From: Pseudonocardiales bacterium
GTDB taxonomy: Bacteria > Actinomycetota > Actinomycetes > Mycobacteriales > Pseudonocardiaceae
Assembly: GCA_003244245.1 (NCBI GenBank)
Contig: QHBY01000231.1
Coordinates: 1 to 44,618 of the forward strand
Direction of reading: 5' to 3'
DNA: 44,618 nt
Shown here: positions 7,756-15,949 of the stretch, one piece after another
Numbering within the stretch: the stretch's first letter is position 1
Layout of the letters: each line of letters opens with the position of its first letter
Position numbers and translations under genes: made by a program
The notes under the pieces: generated by a model
What the model was told of the DNA's origin: nothing
Databases searched by the model: none
The model's input: the letters and a program-made list of their open reading frames with translations, nothing else

Positions 7756-10700
7756 ATGGGCGGCGAAGCGGGCGACGACGTCGTAGCCGCCCGCCCATCT
7801 GGAGACGTGGAGTTCCTCGTCCTGGGTCCGCTCGCTGCGGTGGGCCCGACCGGTGACGTGCTCTGTCTCGGTTCGCCGCGCCGGCGCGCGCTGCTCGCGG
7901 CGCTGCTGGTGCACGCCGGCACGGTCCTGTCGGTCGACCTGCTGATCGACCTGCTGTGGGGCGCCTATCCCCCGCTTACCGCGGCCACGATGGTGCACGG
8001 TGCGGTCGCGGGTCTGCGCCGGGTCGTCGGACCGGGCAGAGGTGCGCAAGCATCAACGCTGCTCCTGACGCGGGACGGCGGGTATGCCCTCGAGGTGCGC
8101 CCGGAGCAGGTGGACGCGGTCAGGTTCGAGCGGCTCGTCGCCGCCGGTCGGTCGCTGGTCGAAGCCGCACCGGCGCGGGCGTCAAAGACGCTGGCCGATG
8201 CGCTGGCCCTGTGGCGGGGGCCTGCCTTCGCCGGGGTCGAGGAGCCCTTCGCCCGGGACGCGGCTACTCGCCTCGAGGAGCTTCGCCTGGAGTGCGTCGA
8301 GGAACGGATAGAGGCGGAGCTCACGCTGGGCCGCCACCACGACGTGGTCGCTGACCTAGAGGCGCTGGTGGCCCAACATCCCCTGCGGGAGCGATTGTGC
8401 GCGCAGCTCATGGTCGGTACGTACCGCTGCGGCCGGCAGGCCGACGCGCTGGCCGCGTACCGGGCGCTGCGCCGGACCCTGCGGACCGAGCTCGGTCTCG
8501 ACCCCGGTCCGGACCTGCGGCGGCTGGAGCGGGCGGTCTTGCAGCAAAGCGATGACCTCGAGCGCGGCGGGTCCGTCCGAGTGGCGAGGCCACGAAGCGG
8601 CCTCCCGGTACCGATCAGCACGTTCGTCGGTCGCGTCCGCGAACGCGACGATGTGGCCGCCCTGCTGGCCAGGCACCGTTTGGTCACCCTCACCGGCCCC
8701 GGTGGCTCCGGCAAGACGCGGCTGGCCCTGGAGGTGGTGCGGGCCACGGTCGGCCGGACGGTGGCCGAGGCCTGGCTTGTCGATCTGGCGCCGGTGACGA
8801 CTCCGGCGATGGTTCAGGAGAAGGTCGCCGACACGCTCGGCATCCGCGCGGAACCGGGACGCGATCTCGCCGACACGCTCGCCGCGGCGGTGTCGGCCCG
8901 GGACGTCACAATCCTGTTCGACAACTGCGAGCAGCTCGTGGAAACGTGCGCGGAGCTCGCGCAGGGCCTGCTCGCGTCAACCGAGCGGGTGCGGCTGCTG
9001 GCCACCAGCCGGGAGCGGCTGGGCGTCCCGGGGGAGGCGGTCTACGTCGTGCCGCCGCTGGCGACCGCGTCCCCGCACGACGACTGGGATCAGGTGGCGG
9101 CCAGCGACGCGGTCCGCCTTTTTGCGGACCGCGCGGCTGCCGCGCGTCCGGGGTTCACCGTCACGGCGGACAACGCGCACCTCGTGCTGGAGGTGTGCCG
9201 CCGCCTCGACGGGCTGCCGCTCGCCCTCGAGCTGGCCGCCGCGCGCGCCGCGACCATGCCGCTGCGCCACCTCGCCGACCGGCTCGACGACCGGTTCCGG
9301 CTGCTCGACTCCGCCATCCGGGTGGCCACCCCCCGGCACCGGAGCCTGGCGGCGACAGTGGCCTGGAGCTACGACCTGCTGGACGGCCCGGAGCGGACCG
9401 TGTTCGAGCGGGTCGCGGTGTTCCCCGCGGCCTTCGCGCTGGACGCGGCCGAGGAGGTCGTCTCCGGGGACGGCCTGGCGGCCCGCGACGTCGGGATGCT
9501 GCTCTCCCGGCTGGTGACGGTCAGCGCCGTCCAGCTGGAGGACGGCCCCGACGGGGAGATGCGATACCGCCTGCTTGAGACCACGCGCCAGTTCGCCCGG
9601 CATCGATTGGACGAGGTCACGTTGGTAGGGCTGCGGGAACGGCACGCCCGCCGGTACCTCGCGCAGGCGCAGGAAGCCGAACCGCACCTCTTCCGGGCGG
9701 GGTCCGCGCGATGGCTGCCGCGGCTGCACAGCGAGCAGGACAACTTCCGGGCAGCGCTGGGGTGGTCGTTCGGGCCGGACGGGGACCCGGAGCTCGGCGC
9801 GCAGCTGGTGCGGTGCCTCTGGCATCCGTGGGACCTGCGCGGAGCCCGCGGGGAGGGCCTGCATTGGGTGCACGCCGGTCTCGACGCGATCGGGCCCGAC
9901 CTACCAGAGCAGCGCCTGCCGCTGCTCTCGGCGGGCGCACTGTTCCACCTCGGCAGGGCGGATTTCGACGCCGTCGCGGCACTGGCCAACGAGCAGCTCG
10001 CACTGGCCGGGGCGAGCGGTGCGCAGGACTGGGCGGGCGACGCGCTGGCGATGGCGGCCAGCGTGGCCTGGGCTCGTGGCGATTTCGCGCAGGCCCATTG
10101 CCTCTACGAGGACGCGGTTGCCGCCTCCCTCGCCGGCGGCGACCTGTGGCGCGCCGCGATGGAAGAGGCCCAGCTGGCCCGGCTGCATCGCGACCGGCAG
10201 CAGCTCGCGACCGCGCGGGCCGTCGCGCTGCGTGCCCTCGCGCACGCCCGCGAGGTGGGTGAGGACCTGGCCTGCGGACTTGCCCTCGACGTCCTCGCCT
10301 CGCTGGAGCAGCGGCGCGATGACGTGCCCGCTGCACAGCGCCTCGTGCAGGAGGCCCTCGTGCACTACCGCCGCGTGGGGTACGTCGAGGGCGAGGCCTC
10401 CGCGCTGCACCTGGCCGGGCGGCTCGCGCTCACCGCGCACGAGCCGCAGCCCGCCCGGGAGGCATTCGAACGTTCCATGCAGCTGTGCCGGCGGATCGGG
10501 CACCGGGCCGGGACAGCGACCGCACTGGAGGGATTGGCCGGCGTCGCCGCCATGGTGGACGACGACGAAGACGCCGTGCTGCTCCTCGGGGCCGTGACCG
10601 CGTTGCGTCGCGAGATCGGCGTCCCGGTGTGCGCAGAGGTGGCGGCGGAGCTCCTGCGGGAGCTGGATCGGCTCGCCGGCCGGCTCGGACCCCTTGCCGC

Positions 10701-10782
10701 CGAGCGGACGCTGCGCCAGGGCACCGAGCTGGCGCTGGACGAGCTCCTGCGGCGCATCAAGCGACCGGCTGCGCGCGATTAG
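7756..10782 (+). CDS. AfsR/SARP-type giant transcriptional regulator (BTAD, NB-ARC-like ATPase, TPR)
   Basis: The 1,008-residue protein has an OmpR-like winged helix with RRRALLAALLVHAG at about 35-95 and a bacterial transcriptional activation domain to about 255 ending LRTELGLDPGPDLRRLE. A STAND-type ATPase follows, with Walker A GPGGSGKTRL (about 311), Walker-B-like ILFDNCEQLV (about 385) and LATSRERLGVPGE. A helical TPR-like half begins around 640. Such proteins activate antibiotic or secondary-metabolite genes, with ATP as a switch. The ATG at 7756, after GGGAA, is preferred over the upstream TTG. The gene lies 33 nt before a BBE-type oxidase, its most likely target. Confidence 0.92.
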   Translation: MGGEAGDDVVAARPSGDVEFLVLGPLAAVGPTGDVLCLGSPRRRALLAALLVHAGTVLSVDLLIDLLWGAYPPLTAATMVHGAVAGLRRVVGPGRGAQASTLLLTRDGGYALEVRPEQVDAVRFERLVAAGRSLVEAAPARASKTLADALALWRGPAFAGVEEPFARDAATRLEELRLECVEERIEAELTLGRHHDVVADLEALVAQHPLRERLCAQLMVGTYRCGRQADALAAYRALRRTLRTELGLDPGPDLRRLERAVLQQSDDLERGGSVRVARPRSGLPVPISTFVGRVRERDDVAALLARHRLVTLTGPGGSGKTRLALEVVRATVGRTVAEAWLVDLAPVTTPAMVQEKVADTLGIRAEPGRDLADTLAAAVSARDVTILFDNCEQLVETCAELAQGLLASTERVRLLATSRERLGVPGEAVYVVPPLATASPHDDWDQVAASDAVRLFADRAAAARPGFTVTADNAHLVLEVCRRLDGLPLALELAAARAATMPLRHLADRLDDRFRLLDSAIRVATPRHRSLAATVAWSYDLLDGPERTVFERVAVFPAAFALDAAEEVVSGDGLAARDVGMLLSRLVTVSAVQLEDGPDGEMRYRLLETTRQFARHRLDEVTLVGLRERHARRYLAQAQEAEPHLFRAGSARWLPRLHSEQDNFRAALGWSFGPDGDPELGAQLVRCLWHPWDLRGARGEGLHWVHAGLDAIGPDLPEQRLPLLSAGALFHLGRADFDAVAALANEQLALAGASGAQDWAGDALAMAASVAWARGDFAQAHCLYEDAVAASLAGGDLWRAAMEEAQLARLHRDRQQLATARAVALRALAHAREVGEDLACGLALDVLASLEQRRDDVPAAQRLVQEALVHYRRVGYVEGEASALHLAGRLALTAHEPQPAREAFERSMQLCRRIGHRAGTATALEGLAGVAAMVDDDEDAVLLLGAVTALRREIGVPVCAEVAAELLRELDRLAGRLGPLAAERTLRQGTELALDELLRRIKRPAARD

Positions 10783-10815
10783 CCAACGGTTAGGCGGCGC
10801 GTCGAGGCTCGTCCC

Positions 10816-12183
10816 ATGACGACCGGCGCGCTGCACGTGGACCCGCCCGGCGAGGTCATCCGCCCGGGGGACGCCACCTACGACGAGGTCCGCGCCGTGT
10901 TCAACGCCATGATCGACCGCCGACCGCTCGCCGTGCTGCGGTGCCGGGAGACCGCCGACGTGGTGCGGGGCGTCGTGTTCGCCCGAGAGCACGACCTGCC
11001 GCTCTCGATCCGCGGCGGCGGCCACAACATCGCAGGCAACGCTGTCTGCGACGGCGGGATCATGCTTGACCTGTCGCCAATGAAGGACCTGCGGGTCGAC
11101 CCGGACCGCCGCACCGCCCGGGCGGGTCCGGGCCTCACTCTGGGCGAGCTCGACGGCGGAACGCAGCAGCACGGGCTGGCCACCCCGCTCGGCGCGGTGT
11201 CGGTGACCGGCATCGCCGGTCTCACCCTGGGCGGCGGGCTCGGCTGGCTCAACGGCAAGCACGGTCTCACGTGCGACAACCTGCTCGCCGCTGAGGTCGT
11301 GACCGCCGACGGTGAGGTGTTGCGAGCCAGCGCGGAGGAGAACGCGGACCTGTTCTGGGCCCTGCGCGGCGGCGGCGGGAACTTCGGCGTCGTCACGTCG
11401 TTCACCTACCGCCTGCACCCGGTCGGGCCGGTGCTCGCCGGCGGGCTGTCCTACCCGTGGACCCGGGTGCGGGAGGCCCTGCGATTCCACCACGAGTTCA
11501 TGGCGGCGGCCCCGGACGAGCTCTCCACCTCGGTCTCCCTCGCGCTGGACCCGGCCGGCGCGCCGGTCGTCACCGTCGCGGTCTGCTACTGCGGGCCGCA
11601 CGAGGAGGGGCAACGCGTCCTGCGTCCGTTCCGCGCGTTCGGCCCGCCCGTGGCCGACACCATCGGCGCCGTGCCGTACCTGGCGTGGCAGAGCGCGTCC
11701 GACGCGGCCTGGCCGTCCGGCCGGCTGCAGTACTGGAAGGCCGGCTGGTTGCGGCAGCTGACCGACGGGGCGATCGAGACCATGGAACGGTTCGTCCCGC
11801 GGATGCCGTCGGCCGCCAGCGGCGTCGGGCTGCAACGCATGGGCGGCGCGGCGAGCCGGGTCGCAGCGTCCGCGACCGCATTCGCGCAGCGCGCCGAGCA
11901 GTACGACTTTCTGATCACTTCCCAGTGGCCGGACCCCCGGGACTCCGCGCGCAACCTCGAATGGACCCGGGCGTTCTTCACAGCCATGCAGCCACACCTA
12001 GAAAGCGCCGCGTACGTCAACAACCTGGGCGCCGAGGGCCAGGAACGCGTCCGCGCAGCCTACGGAGACAACTACCCGCGACTCGCCGAACTGAAGCGGA
12101 CCTACGACCCCGCCAACGTGTTCCGGCTGAACCAAAACATCGCCACAGCAACTCCTCAGGCGCAAGGATCCCTGACGAGCTGA
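10816..12183 (+). CDS. FAD-linked oxidase, berberine-bridge-enzyme-like
   Basis: The 455-residue protein has an FAD_binding_4 (PCMH) domain with the flavin-attachment loop RGGGHNIAGNAVCDGG, in which the His is the usual covalent FAD ligand. It has GLTLGGGLGWLNGKHGL after this, and a C-terminal BBE motif YGDNYPRLAELKRTYDPANV followed by FRLNQN. The second Cys anchor of bicovalent relatives appears absent (AVSVTGIAG), so attachment is probably by His alone. These enzymes oxidise sugars, alkaloids or polyketides with O2. Its place directly behind an AfsR-type activator suggests a small inducible oxidation function. The start ATG has GAGG upstream. Confidence 0.92.
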   Translation: MTTGALHVDPPGEVIRPGDATYDEVRAVFNAMIDRRPLAVLRCRETADVVRGVVFAREHDLPLSIRGGGHNIAGNAVCDGGIMLDLSPMKDLRVDPDRRTARAGPGLTLGELDGGTQQHGLATPLGAVSVTGIAGLTLGGGLGWLNGKHGLTCDNLLAAEVVTADGEVLRASAEENADLFWALRGGGGNFGVVTSFTYRLHPVGPVLAGGLSYPWTRVREALRFHHEFMAAAPDELSTSVSLALDPAGAPVVTVAVCYCGPHEEGQRVLRPFRAFGPPVADTIGAVPYLAWQSASDAAWPSGRLQYWKAGWLRQLTDGAIETMERFVPRMPSAASGVGLQRMGGAASRVAASATAFAQRAEQYDFLITSQWPDPRDSARNLEWTRAFFTAMQPHLESAAYVNNLGAEGQERVRAAYGDNYPRLAELKRTYDPANVFRLNQNIATATPQAQGSLTS

Positions 12184-12216
12184 CAGAATTGACAATCGCC
12201 AGTTCGTCGTCGACCC

Positions 12217-12322
12217 GGATTTGCAGACCAGCCAGGCGCGGCGGCGGCTGCGCCTGTCCCCATCGAGCCCGGCACCCAGGAACTTGCCGTCATGGTCGAG
12301 GTCGTCTACGCCATCGACCAGC
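12217..12322 (+). pseudogene. Partial duplicate of the SIMPL gene 3' end, internally deleted
   Basis: The first 15 nt (CGGATTTGCAGACCAG region) match the intact SIMPL gene at 6811. Then GCGGCTGCGCCTGTCCCCAT and the following 80 nt match 7083-7163 with only a few differences, up to the final CATCGACCAG. The codons for about 90 residues in between are missing, the stop TAA reads CAA, and the two parts are out of frame. Homology ends at about 12330. It is a fossil of a second SIMPL copy, lying between the BBE oxidase and vapC. Confidence 0.85.
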
Positions 12323-12805
12323 AAGTCCTCCGGATTGCGCTTCGAGCTGCATGGGTCGGACCCGGTGGGTGGGATTTCCCTCCCCTACTCGGCCGACCGT
12401 GATGATCTCGCACGTGATCGGTGCGCCGGAGCGTTCGATCCGAGCGTCGGCGGTGAGCAGCGCGGTTTTGTGCCGCTCGGCGGCGGCGACGTAGATTGCG
12501 TCGGCGTGGCGCAGCGACCCGGACGCGAGCGTCCATGCGCGGTGCACGTCGATCCACGGTGTTGCTTCGATCAGGATCTCAACCGACTCTGCGTCGTGCA
12601 GCGCCTGCGTGAGGTCCGCAGTCTGGAAGGGATGGCCGGCTCGGTTCGAGGCTGCGCTGAGCCCGGACATGATCTCGATTGCGAAATGCCCCGGCGCGCA
12701 GAGTGGCTCGGCGGCGGGCTGGGCGGTCAACGCGTCGCGGGCTGCGATCCCTCGTGGTCCTGGGTCGGCGATGGCGTCGATGATGAGCGATGCGTCGACG
12801 ATCAC
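12290..12805 (-). CDS. PIN-domain ribonuclease toxin, VapC family
   Basis: The 171-residue ORF begins MIVDASLIIDAI, with the first metal-binding Asp of PIN domains. It has the central acidic position in FAIEIMSGL, and LRHADAIYVAAAE with LLTADARIE at the end of the fold. PIN toxins cleave tRNA or rRNA with Mg2+. The normal fold ends near CEIITV; the last 30 or so codons (GNPTHRVRPMQ...WRRRPRP) run antisense into the SIMPL relic and look like an acquired tail. The start is GTG in a 4-nt GTGA overlap with the antitoxin stop, so the pair is translationally coupled. Confidence 0.88.
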   Translation of the reverse strand: MIVDASLIIDAIADPGPRGIAARDALTAQPAAEPLCAPGHFAIEIMSGLSAASNRAGHPFQTADLTQALHDAESVEILIEATPWIDVHRAWTLASGSLRHADAIYVAAAERHKTALLTADARIERSGAPITCEIITVGRVGEGNPTHRVRPMQLEAQSGGLAGRWRRRPRP

Positions 12806-13077
12806 GGCGCCGGCCGGTTGATCAGCCGGTCAGCGCGCTCGGAGTGACCGTCCGCGATGGCGTCGAGCACTGCTCGCCGCTCATCAGCCGGCACCTCGGG
12901 CCGACCGTCCAAGCGCTCTGCTGTCCTGGCGAGCGCTGCCTGCCGGCGCAGGTAGGCAGCCTGCGCGTGAACGGCGTCGCGCAGATAGCTCTGCAGCGAC
13001 GTGCCCCGCTCGGCTGCTGCCGACCGGATCTGATCGAGGTCGTCGTCGGGCACGTCGCGGATCAGGACGTTCGGCAT
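12802..13077 (-). CDS. FitA/VapB-type ribbon-helix-helix antitoxin
   Basis: The 91-residue product begins MPNVLIRDVPDDDLDQIRSA, the beta strand and first helix of FitA-like ribbon-helix-helix antitoxins. GTSLQSYLRDAVHAQAAYL follows, then an acidic/basic tail ending RLINRPAP that would wrap the toxin. It precedes and overlaps the PIN gene by 4 nt, the normal antitoxin-first order. It is expected to bind an operator in its own promoter, and a matching palindrome lies just upstream. No Shine-Dalgarno is seen before the ATG. Confidence 0.88.
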   Translation of the reverse strand: MPNVLIRDVPDDDLDQIRSAAAERGTSLQSYLRDAVHAQAAYLRRQAALARTAERLDGRPEVPADERRAVLDAIADGHSERADRLINRPAP

Positions 13078-13103
13078 ACGGAAATGCTATCAATCATGAT
13101 AGC
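13078..13103 (-). promoter_or_regulatory. vapBC operator palindrome over a leaderless promoter
   Basis: GCTATCA (13086-13092) and TGATAGC (13097-13103) form a perfect 7-bp inverted repeat with a 4-bp spacer. On the minus strand a -10-like TAGCAT ends 6 nt before the antitoxin ATG, inside the palindrome. The absence of a ribosome site suggests a leaderless mRNA starting at or near the ATG, autorepressed by the antitoxin or the complex. Confidence 0.6.
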
Positions 13104-13182
13104 CGTGATGCAAGCGCTTTGGCTCTGCTGTGCGCAGATGGTCGCGCCGGCACCGGCCAGGCTTCCCATAGTCGGCGCCAGC

Positions 13183-13611
13183 TCACCTGGTAGACAGCCT
13201 GGGTTGGGTGCTGGGGAGGAGGACCTGCAGCACAGCCGAAGCGGTCCGCCTCGATGTCAGCCCTGTGGCGATAATGGTGTAGTGCCCCGGAGGGTCCCTC
13301 TCCAGGATTCCGCCGTGTGTCACGCTGCCACTTAAGTCGGCGGGGAAAACGTCCATCACGCCGTTGGTCGGGCCGGTCCAGGAGAATCGCACGCCCTCCC
13401 TGGGCGAGAACCCCGAGGCGGTGGCTGAATAGGTACTGCCGATCCTGACCTGGGAGGTTGACAGCACCAACCGGGCGCTTGGCTGCTTCCGTAACACGAA
13501 TGCCGTGGCAGCCGCCGCGATGACGAGCGCGCTGACGGTAATGAGCAGTAGCCAGCGTCGATGTGGGCGACGATCAGCTCTAGACGCGCGGCCGTCTGGT
13601 GCGCGGTGCAT
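13183..13611 (-). CDS. Membrane-anchored protein with an Ig-like extracellular domain
   Basis: From ATG 13611 the protein has 142 residues: a basic N-terminus (RADRRPHRR), one transmembrane helix (WLLLITVSALVIAAAATAFVL), then about 90 residues. These include ARLVLSTSQVRIGSTYSATA and GFSPREGVRFSW, a beta-rich pattern like IPT/Ig-like domains in actinobacterial surface proteins. The topology suggests a cytoplasmic N-terminus with the domain outside. No enzyme motif is visible. A start 20 codons upstream is also open, but its first residues look non-coding. Confidence 0.6.
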   Translation of the reverse strand: MHRAPDGRASRADRRPHRRWLLLITVSALVIAAAATAFVLRKQPSARLVLSTSQVRIGSTYSATASGFSPREGVRFSWTGPTNGVMDVFPADLSGSVTHGGILERDPPGHYTIIATGLTSRRTASAVLQVLLPSTQPRLSTR

Positions 13612-13892
13612 TCGTGCGAGTATGGCGCAAGGTTCTGACAGCGCCCAGCAAAGAGTTGCGAGACCACTCACTCAGGGTGCCTATCAGCGTCGCTCCGTGA
13701 TGGCGTCAGCGCCACCCTTGATCCCTAGTTGCGCCCCTGATCAGCGGTTTTGTCCAATCGGAGTCGTCGCGCAGGTGCGAATTATGGTCGTGGAACTGAA
13801 CCGGACCGGCCCGCCATCCGAACGCCAGGTGGGTAAAAGTAGATCGCGATCACGGCGGTCGTCACCGGATGCCGGATGGACGGAGTACAGCA

Positions 13893-14066
13893 ATGCAGCA
13901 GTTCCAATGCGGGCACGAGGAGTGCGGAAGCCAGTTCACCGCGGCCAACAAGGATGACCTGATGGCCCAGGTAGCAGAACATCTGAAGGACGCACACAAC
14001 GTCGACAACCCGACCCAGACCTTGATGGGGTACCTCGAGTCGACCTGCGTGACGGTAAAGCCTTAA
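13893..14066 (+). CDS. DUF1059 family small protein
   Basis: The 57-residue product MQQFQCGHEECGSQFTAANK continues DDLMAQVAEHLKDAHNV. This is the DUF1059 pattern: a Cys-containing N-terminal hairpin followed by a helix with AxHxxxxH. The start ATG 13893 has GGAG about 8 nt upstream; the track ORF begins 8 codons earlier in non-conserved sequence. The Cys/His arrangement suggests a metal site, but the function of the family is not established. It is monocistronic. Confidence 0.8.
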   Translation: MQQFQCGHEECGSQFTAANKDDLMAQVAEHLKDAHNVDNPTQTLMGYLESTCVTVKP

Positions 14067-14073
14067 GGCCGCT

Positions 14074-14135
14074 GCTCACCTCGGTGAGCGCCCCGTGTCG
14101 GTCTCGATGGTGCCTCCCGCGCTAGAGGCCGACAC
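14074..14135 (+). terminator. Probable terminator hairpins after the DUF1059 gene
   Basis: CTCAC-CTCG-GTGAG (within 14074-14089) forms a tight hairpin 8 nt after the stop. A second one, GTGTCGG (14095-14101) with CCGACAC (14129-14135), follows. There is no U-run, as is common in high-GC actinomycetes. Confidence 0.45.
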
Positions 14136-14312
14136 ATGGGTCGCCGGTGCTCGCTGGCCAGTCCGTGACCTCGTCCGGCCCCGATCCTCCGCAGCTCCGC
14201 GACAGCTTGCAGTTCACGGGTAACTCCGCCGCCGCACCCGCGAGGGACGCGACCTTGAGGTGGCTCCTGGCGCACGGCGGCACCGCTGCACATTCGAGCC
14301 GCTGCGCTGGGG

Positions 14313-14996
14313 TCAGCCGCTGATGGCATGCACCGCACTGATCACGCCCAGGACGGTCATCACGAGCGCGGCGACGCGGGCGATCCACGCCAACGGGATC
14401 CAGCGCAGCAACTGCCGGCCGCCCAGGACGGCCAGGCCGCCGACCGCCCACAGGCCCAGCGTCGCGCCGAGTCCAACGCTGACCGGATCGTGGTACTTGG
14501 CGGCCAGGTTAGCGGTGAGGATCTGGGTGAGATCACCGAACTCCGCAACGAACAGCACCCCGAAGCTCGTCGCCGCTACCTTCCAGAAACCGGATGGCCG
14601 GAAGCTACGCCGGCTGCGGGCCCGGGTCAGCACGGCGGCCGAATCATGTGGCCTCCGCTCGTCGCCGCCGGACGCCGAGCCCGGCGCCTGCTCACGCCCT
14701 GGCGGCGTGCTCCCTGACGCATGGGGATCGTCCCCGCCGCGACGTAGCATCAGCACCGCCCCGGCCAGGAACAGCACCGCCACGATGGCTTCGACGATCC
14801 GGTGGGGCGCCAGGCTCAAGGCGCTGCCCGCGGCCACCGCGATGATCACATGCAGTGCGAAGGCCGCCGCCACCCCGACGAACACGAAACCGGGCCGGTA
14901 GCGGGTGCCCAGTACCAGACTCGCCAGCGCGGTCTTATCGGGCAGCTCGGCTACGAAGACGATGCCGAACACCGCGGCCAGCAGGGCCAGACTCAC
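14313..14996 (-). CDS. GDT1/TMEM165 (UPF0016) family cation transporter
   Basis: The 227-residue membrane protein has two repeats, each with the family acidic motif: VAELPDKTALASLVLGTRY near the N-terminus and VAEFGDLTQILTANLAAKY in the second half. A charged loop of about 45 residues joins them, and about six hydrophobic helices are visible. GDT1/MneA-type proteins export Mn2+ or exchange Ca2+/Mn2+ for protons. I prefer GTG 14996, preceded by GAGAGGAA, to the track start 11 codons upstream. It follows the XRE regulator in the same direction with a short gap. Confidence 0.85.
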   Translation of the reverse strand: MSLALLAAVFGIVFVAELPDKTALASLVLGTRYRPGFVFVGVAAAFALHVIIAVAAGSALSLAPHRIVEAIVAVLFLAGAVLMLRRGGDDPHASGSTPPGREQAPGSASGGDERRPHDSAAVLTRARSRRSFRPSGFWKVAATSFGVLFVAEFGDLTQILTANLAAKYHDPVSVGLGATLGLWAVGGLAVLGGRQLLRWIPLAWIARVAALVMTVLGVISAVHAISG

Positions 14997-15041
14997 CGTC
15001 GCGGTTCCTCTCCTCGTAGCCTGTGCCAACCCGAGCGGTGC

Positions 15042-15929
15042 TCACACCGCGGTGGCGTGTCTGGTGGTGATCAGGTCGTGCAGGGCGGCGAGCCGGACGT
15101 GGCTCTGCTCGTCGGCTGGAGTGTAGGTGACCATCCGGGTACCGAGCCGTTGGCCGAACCACAGGTTGGTGTAGTCGAGGCGCAGTAGACCGACTCGCGG
15201 GTTGACGACATGCTTGGTGCGGTTCTCCGGGGCGCTCACCTCGTGGCGCTCCCAAAGCTCAGCGAACTCCGGTGAGGCCTTTCGAAGCCGTGCCACCAGA
15301 CACTTCCAGGCCGGCTCGGCGACATACTCGGCCATGGCGGCACGGTATTGGCCGACCATCCGGCGCACCGCGTCCTCCCGGTCGGGAAACGCCGCGTGCC
15401 AGGCCGGGTGGGTGATCATCAGCCACAAGCTGTTGCGGTCGGTGAACGGCAGCGCATCCAGGTCCTCGACCAGGTGGGCATAGGTGCGGTTGTAGGCCAG
15501 CAGGTCATACCGGGCGTTGGTGATGCACGCGGGGTACGGTTCGAGCTGGTCGAGCAGGACCTGGACTGAGGGGAACATCGACCGGCACTCCGGCTCGATC
15601 GTCGGCGGCGGGAAGCCGGCGAGAGTGAACAGGTGCGCGCGTTCGTGCGGGTCGAACAGCAGCGTCCGCGCGACCGCTTCGAGTACCTGGTCGGATACCC
15701 GGATGTCGCGGCCCTGCTCCAGCCAGGTGTACCAGGTGACGCCGACTCCGGCGAGCTGCGCGACCTCCTCGCGGCGCAGCCCGGGGGTGCGGCGTCGACC
15801 GGCCGACGGCATTCCCACCTGTTCCGGGGAGATCCGCTGCCGGCGGCTGCGCAGGAACGCGGCCAGCTCACGGCGGCGCAGCTCGTCGGCTGATACGGGG
15901 ATCGGTACGGCGATGGCTGGTGGCGGCAC
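15042..15929 (-). CDS. XRE-family regulator with MmyB-like ligand-binding domain
   Basis: The 295-residue protein starts with a helix-turn-helix of the actinobacterial type: LRSRRQRISPEQVGMPSAGR, RTPGLRREEVAQLAGVGVTW and YTWLEQGRDIRVS. It ends with the MmyB-like PAS-type domain (YDLLAYNRTYAHLVEDLDAL, then LRKASPEFAELWERHEV). Members repress or activate adjacent genes, often oxidoreductases or transporters, in response to an unknown, possibly fatty, ligand. The GDT1 gene lies directly downstream on the same strand. A decayed DHA2 pump lies upstream. Confidence 0.92.
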   Translation of the reverse strand: MPPPAIAVPIPVSADELRRRELAAFLRSRRQRISPEQVGMPSAGRRRTPGLRREEVAQLAGVGVTWYTWLEQGRDIRVSDQVLEAVARTLLFDPHERAHLFTLAGFPPPTIEPECRSMFPSVQVLLDQLEPYPACITNARYDLLAYNRTYAHLVEDLDALPFTDRNSLWLMITHPAWHAAFPDREDAVRRMVGQYRAAMAEYVAEPAWKCLVARLRKASPEFAELWERHEVSAPENRTKHVVNPRVGLLRLDYTNLWFGQRLGTRMVTYTPADEQSHVRLAALHDLITTRHATAV

Positions 15930-15949
15930 CCGTCCATCATGACCGAGGC

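Noticed and set aside
9901-11997. 698-aa ORF on the minus strand
   Set aside because: It lies antisense to the SARP regulator end and the BBE oxidase, has no family resemblance, and its composition is the usual shadow of GC3-rich codons.
15030-15041. Manganese riboswitch before the GDT1 gene
   Set aside because: The gene follows the XRE regulator with almost no spacer, leaving no room for a yybP-ykoY-type element.
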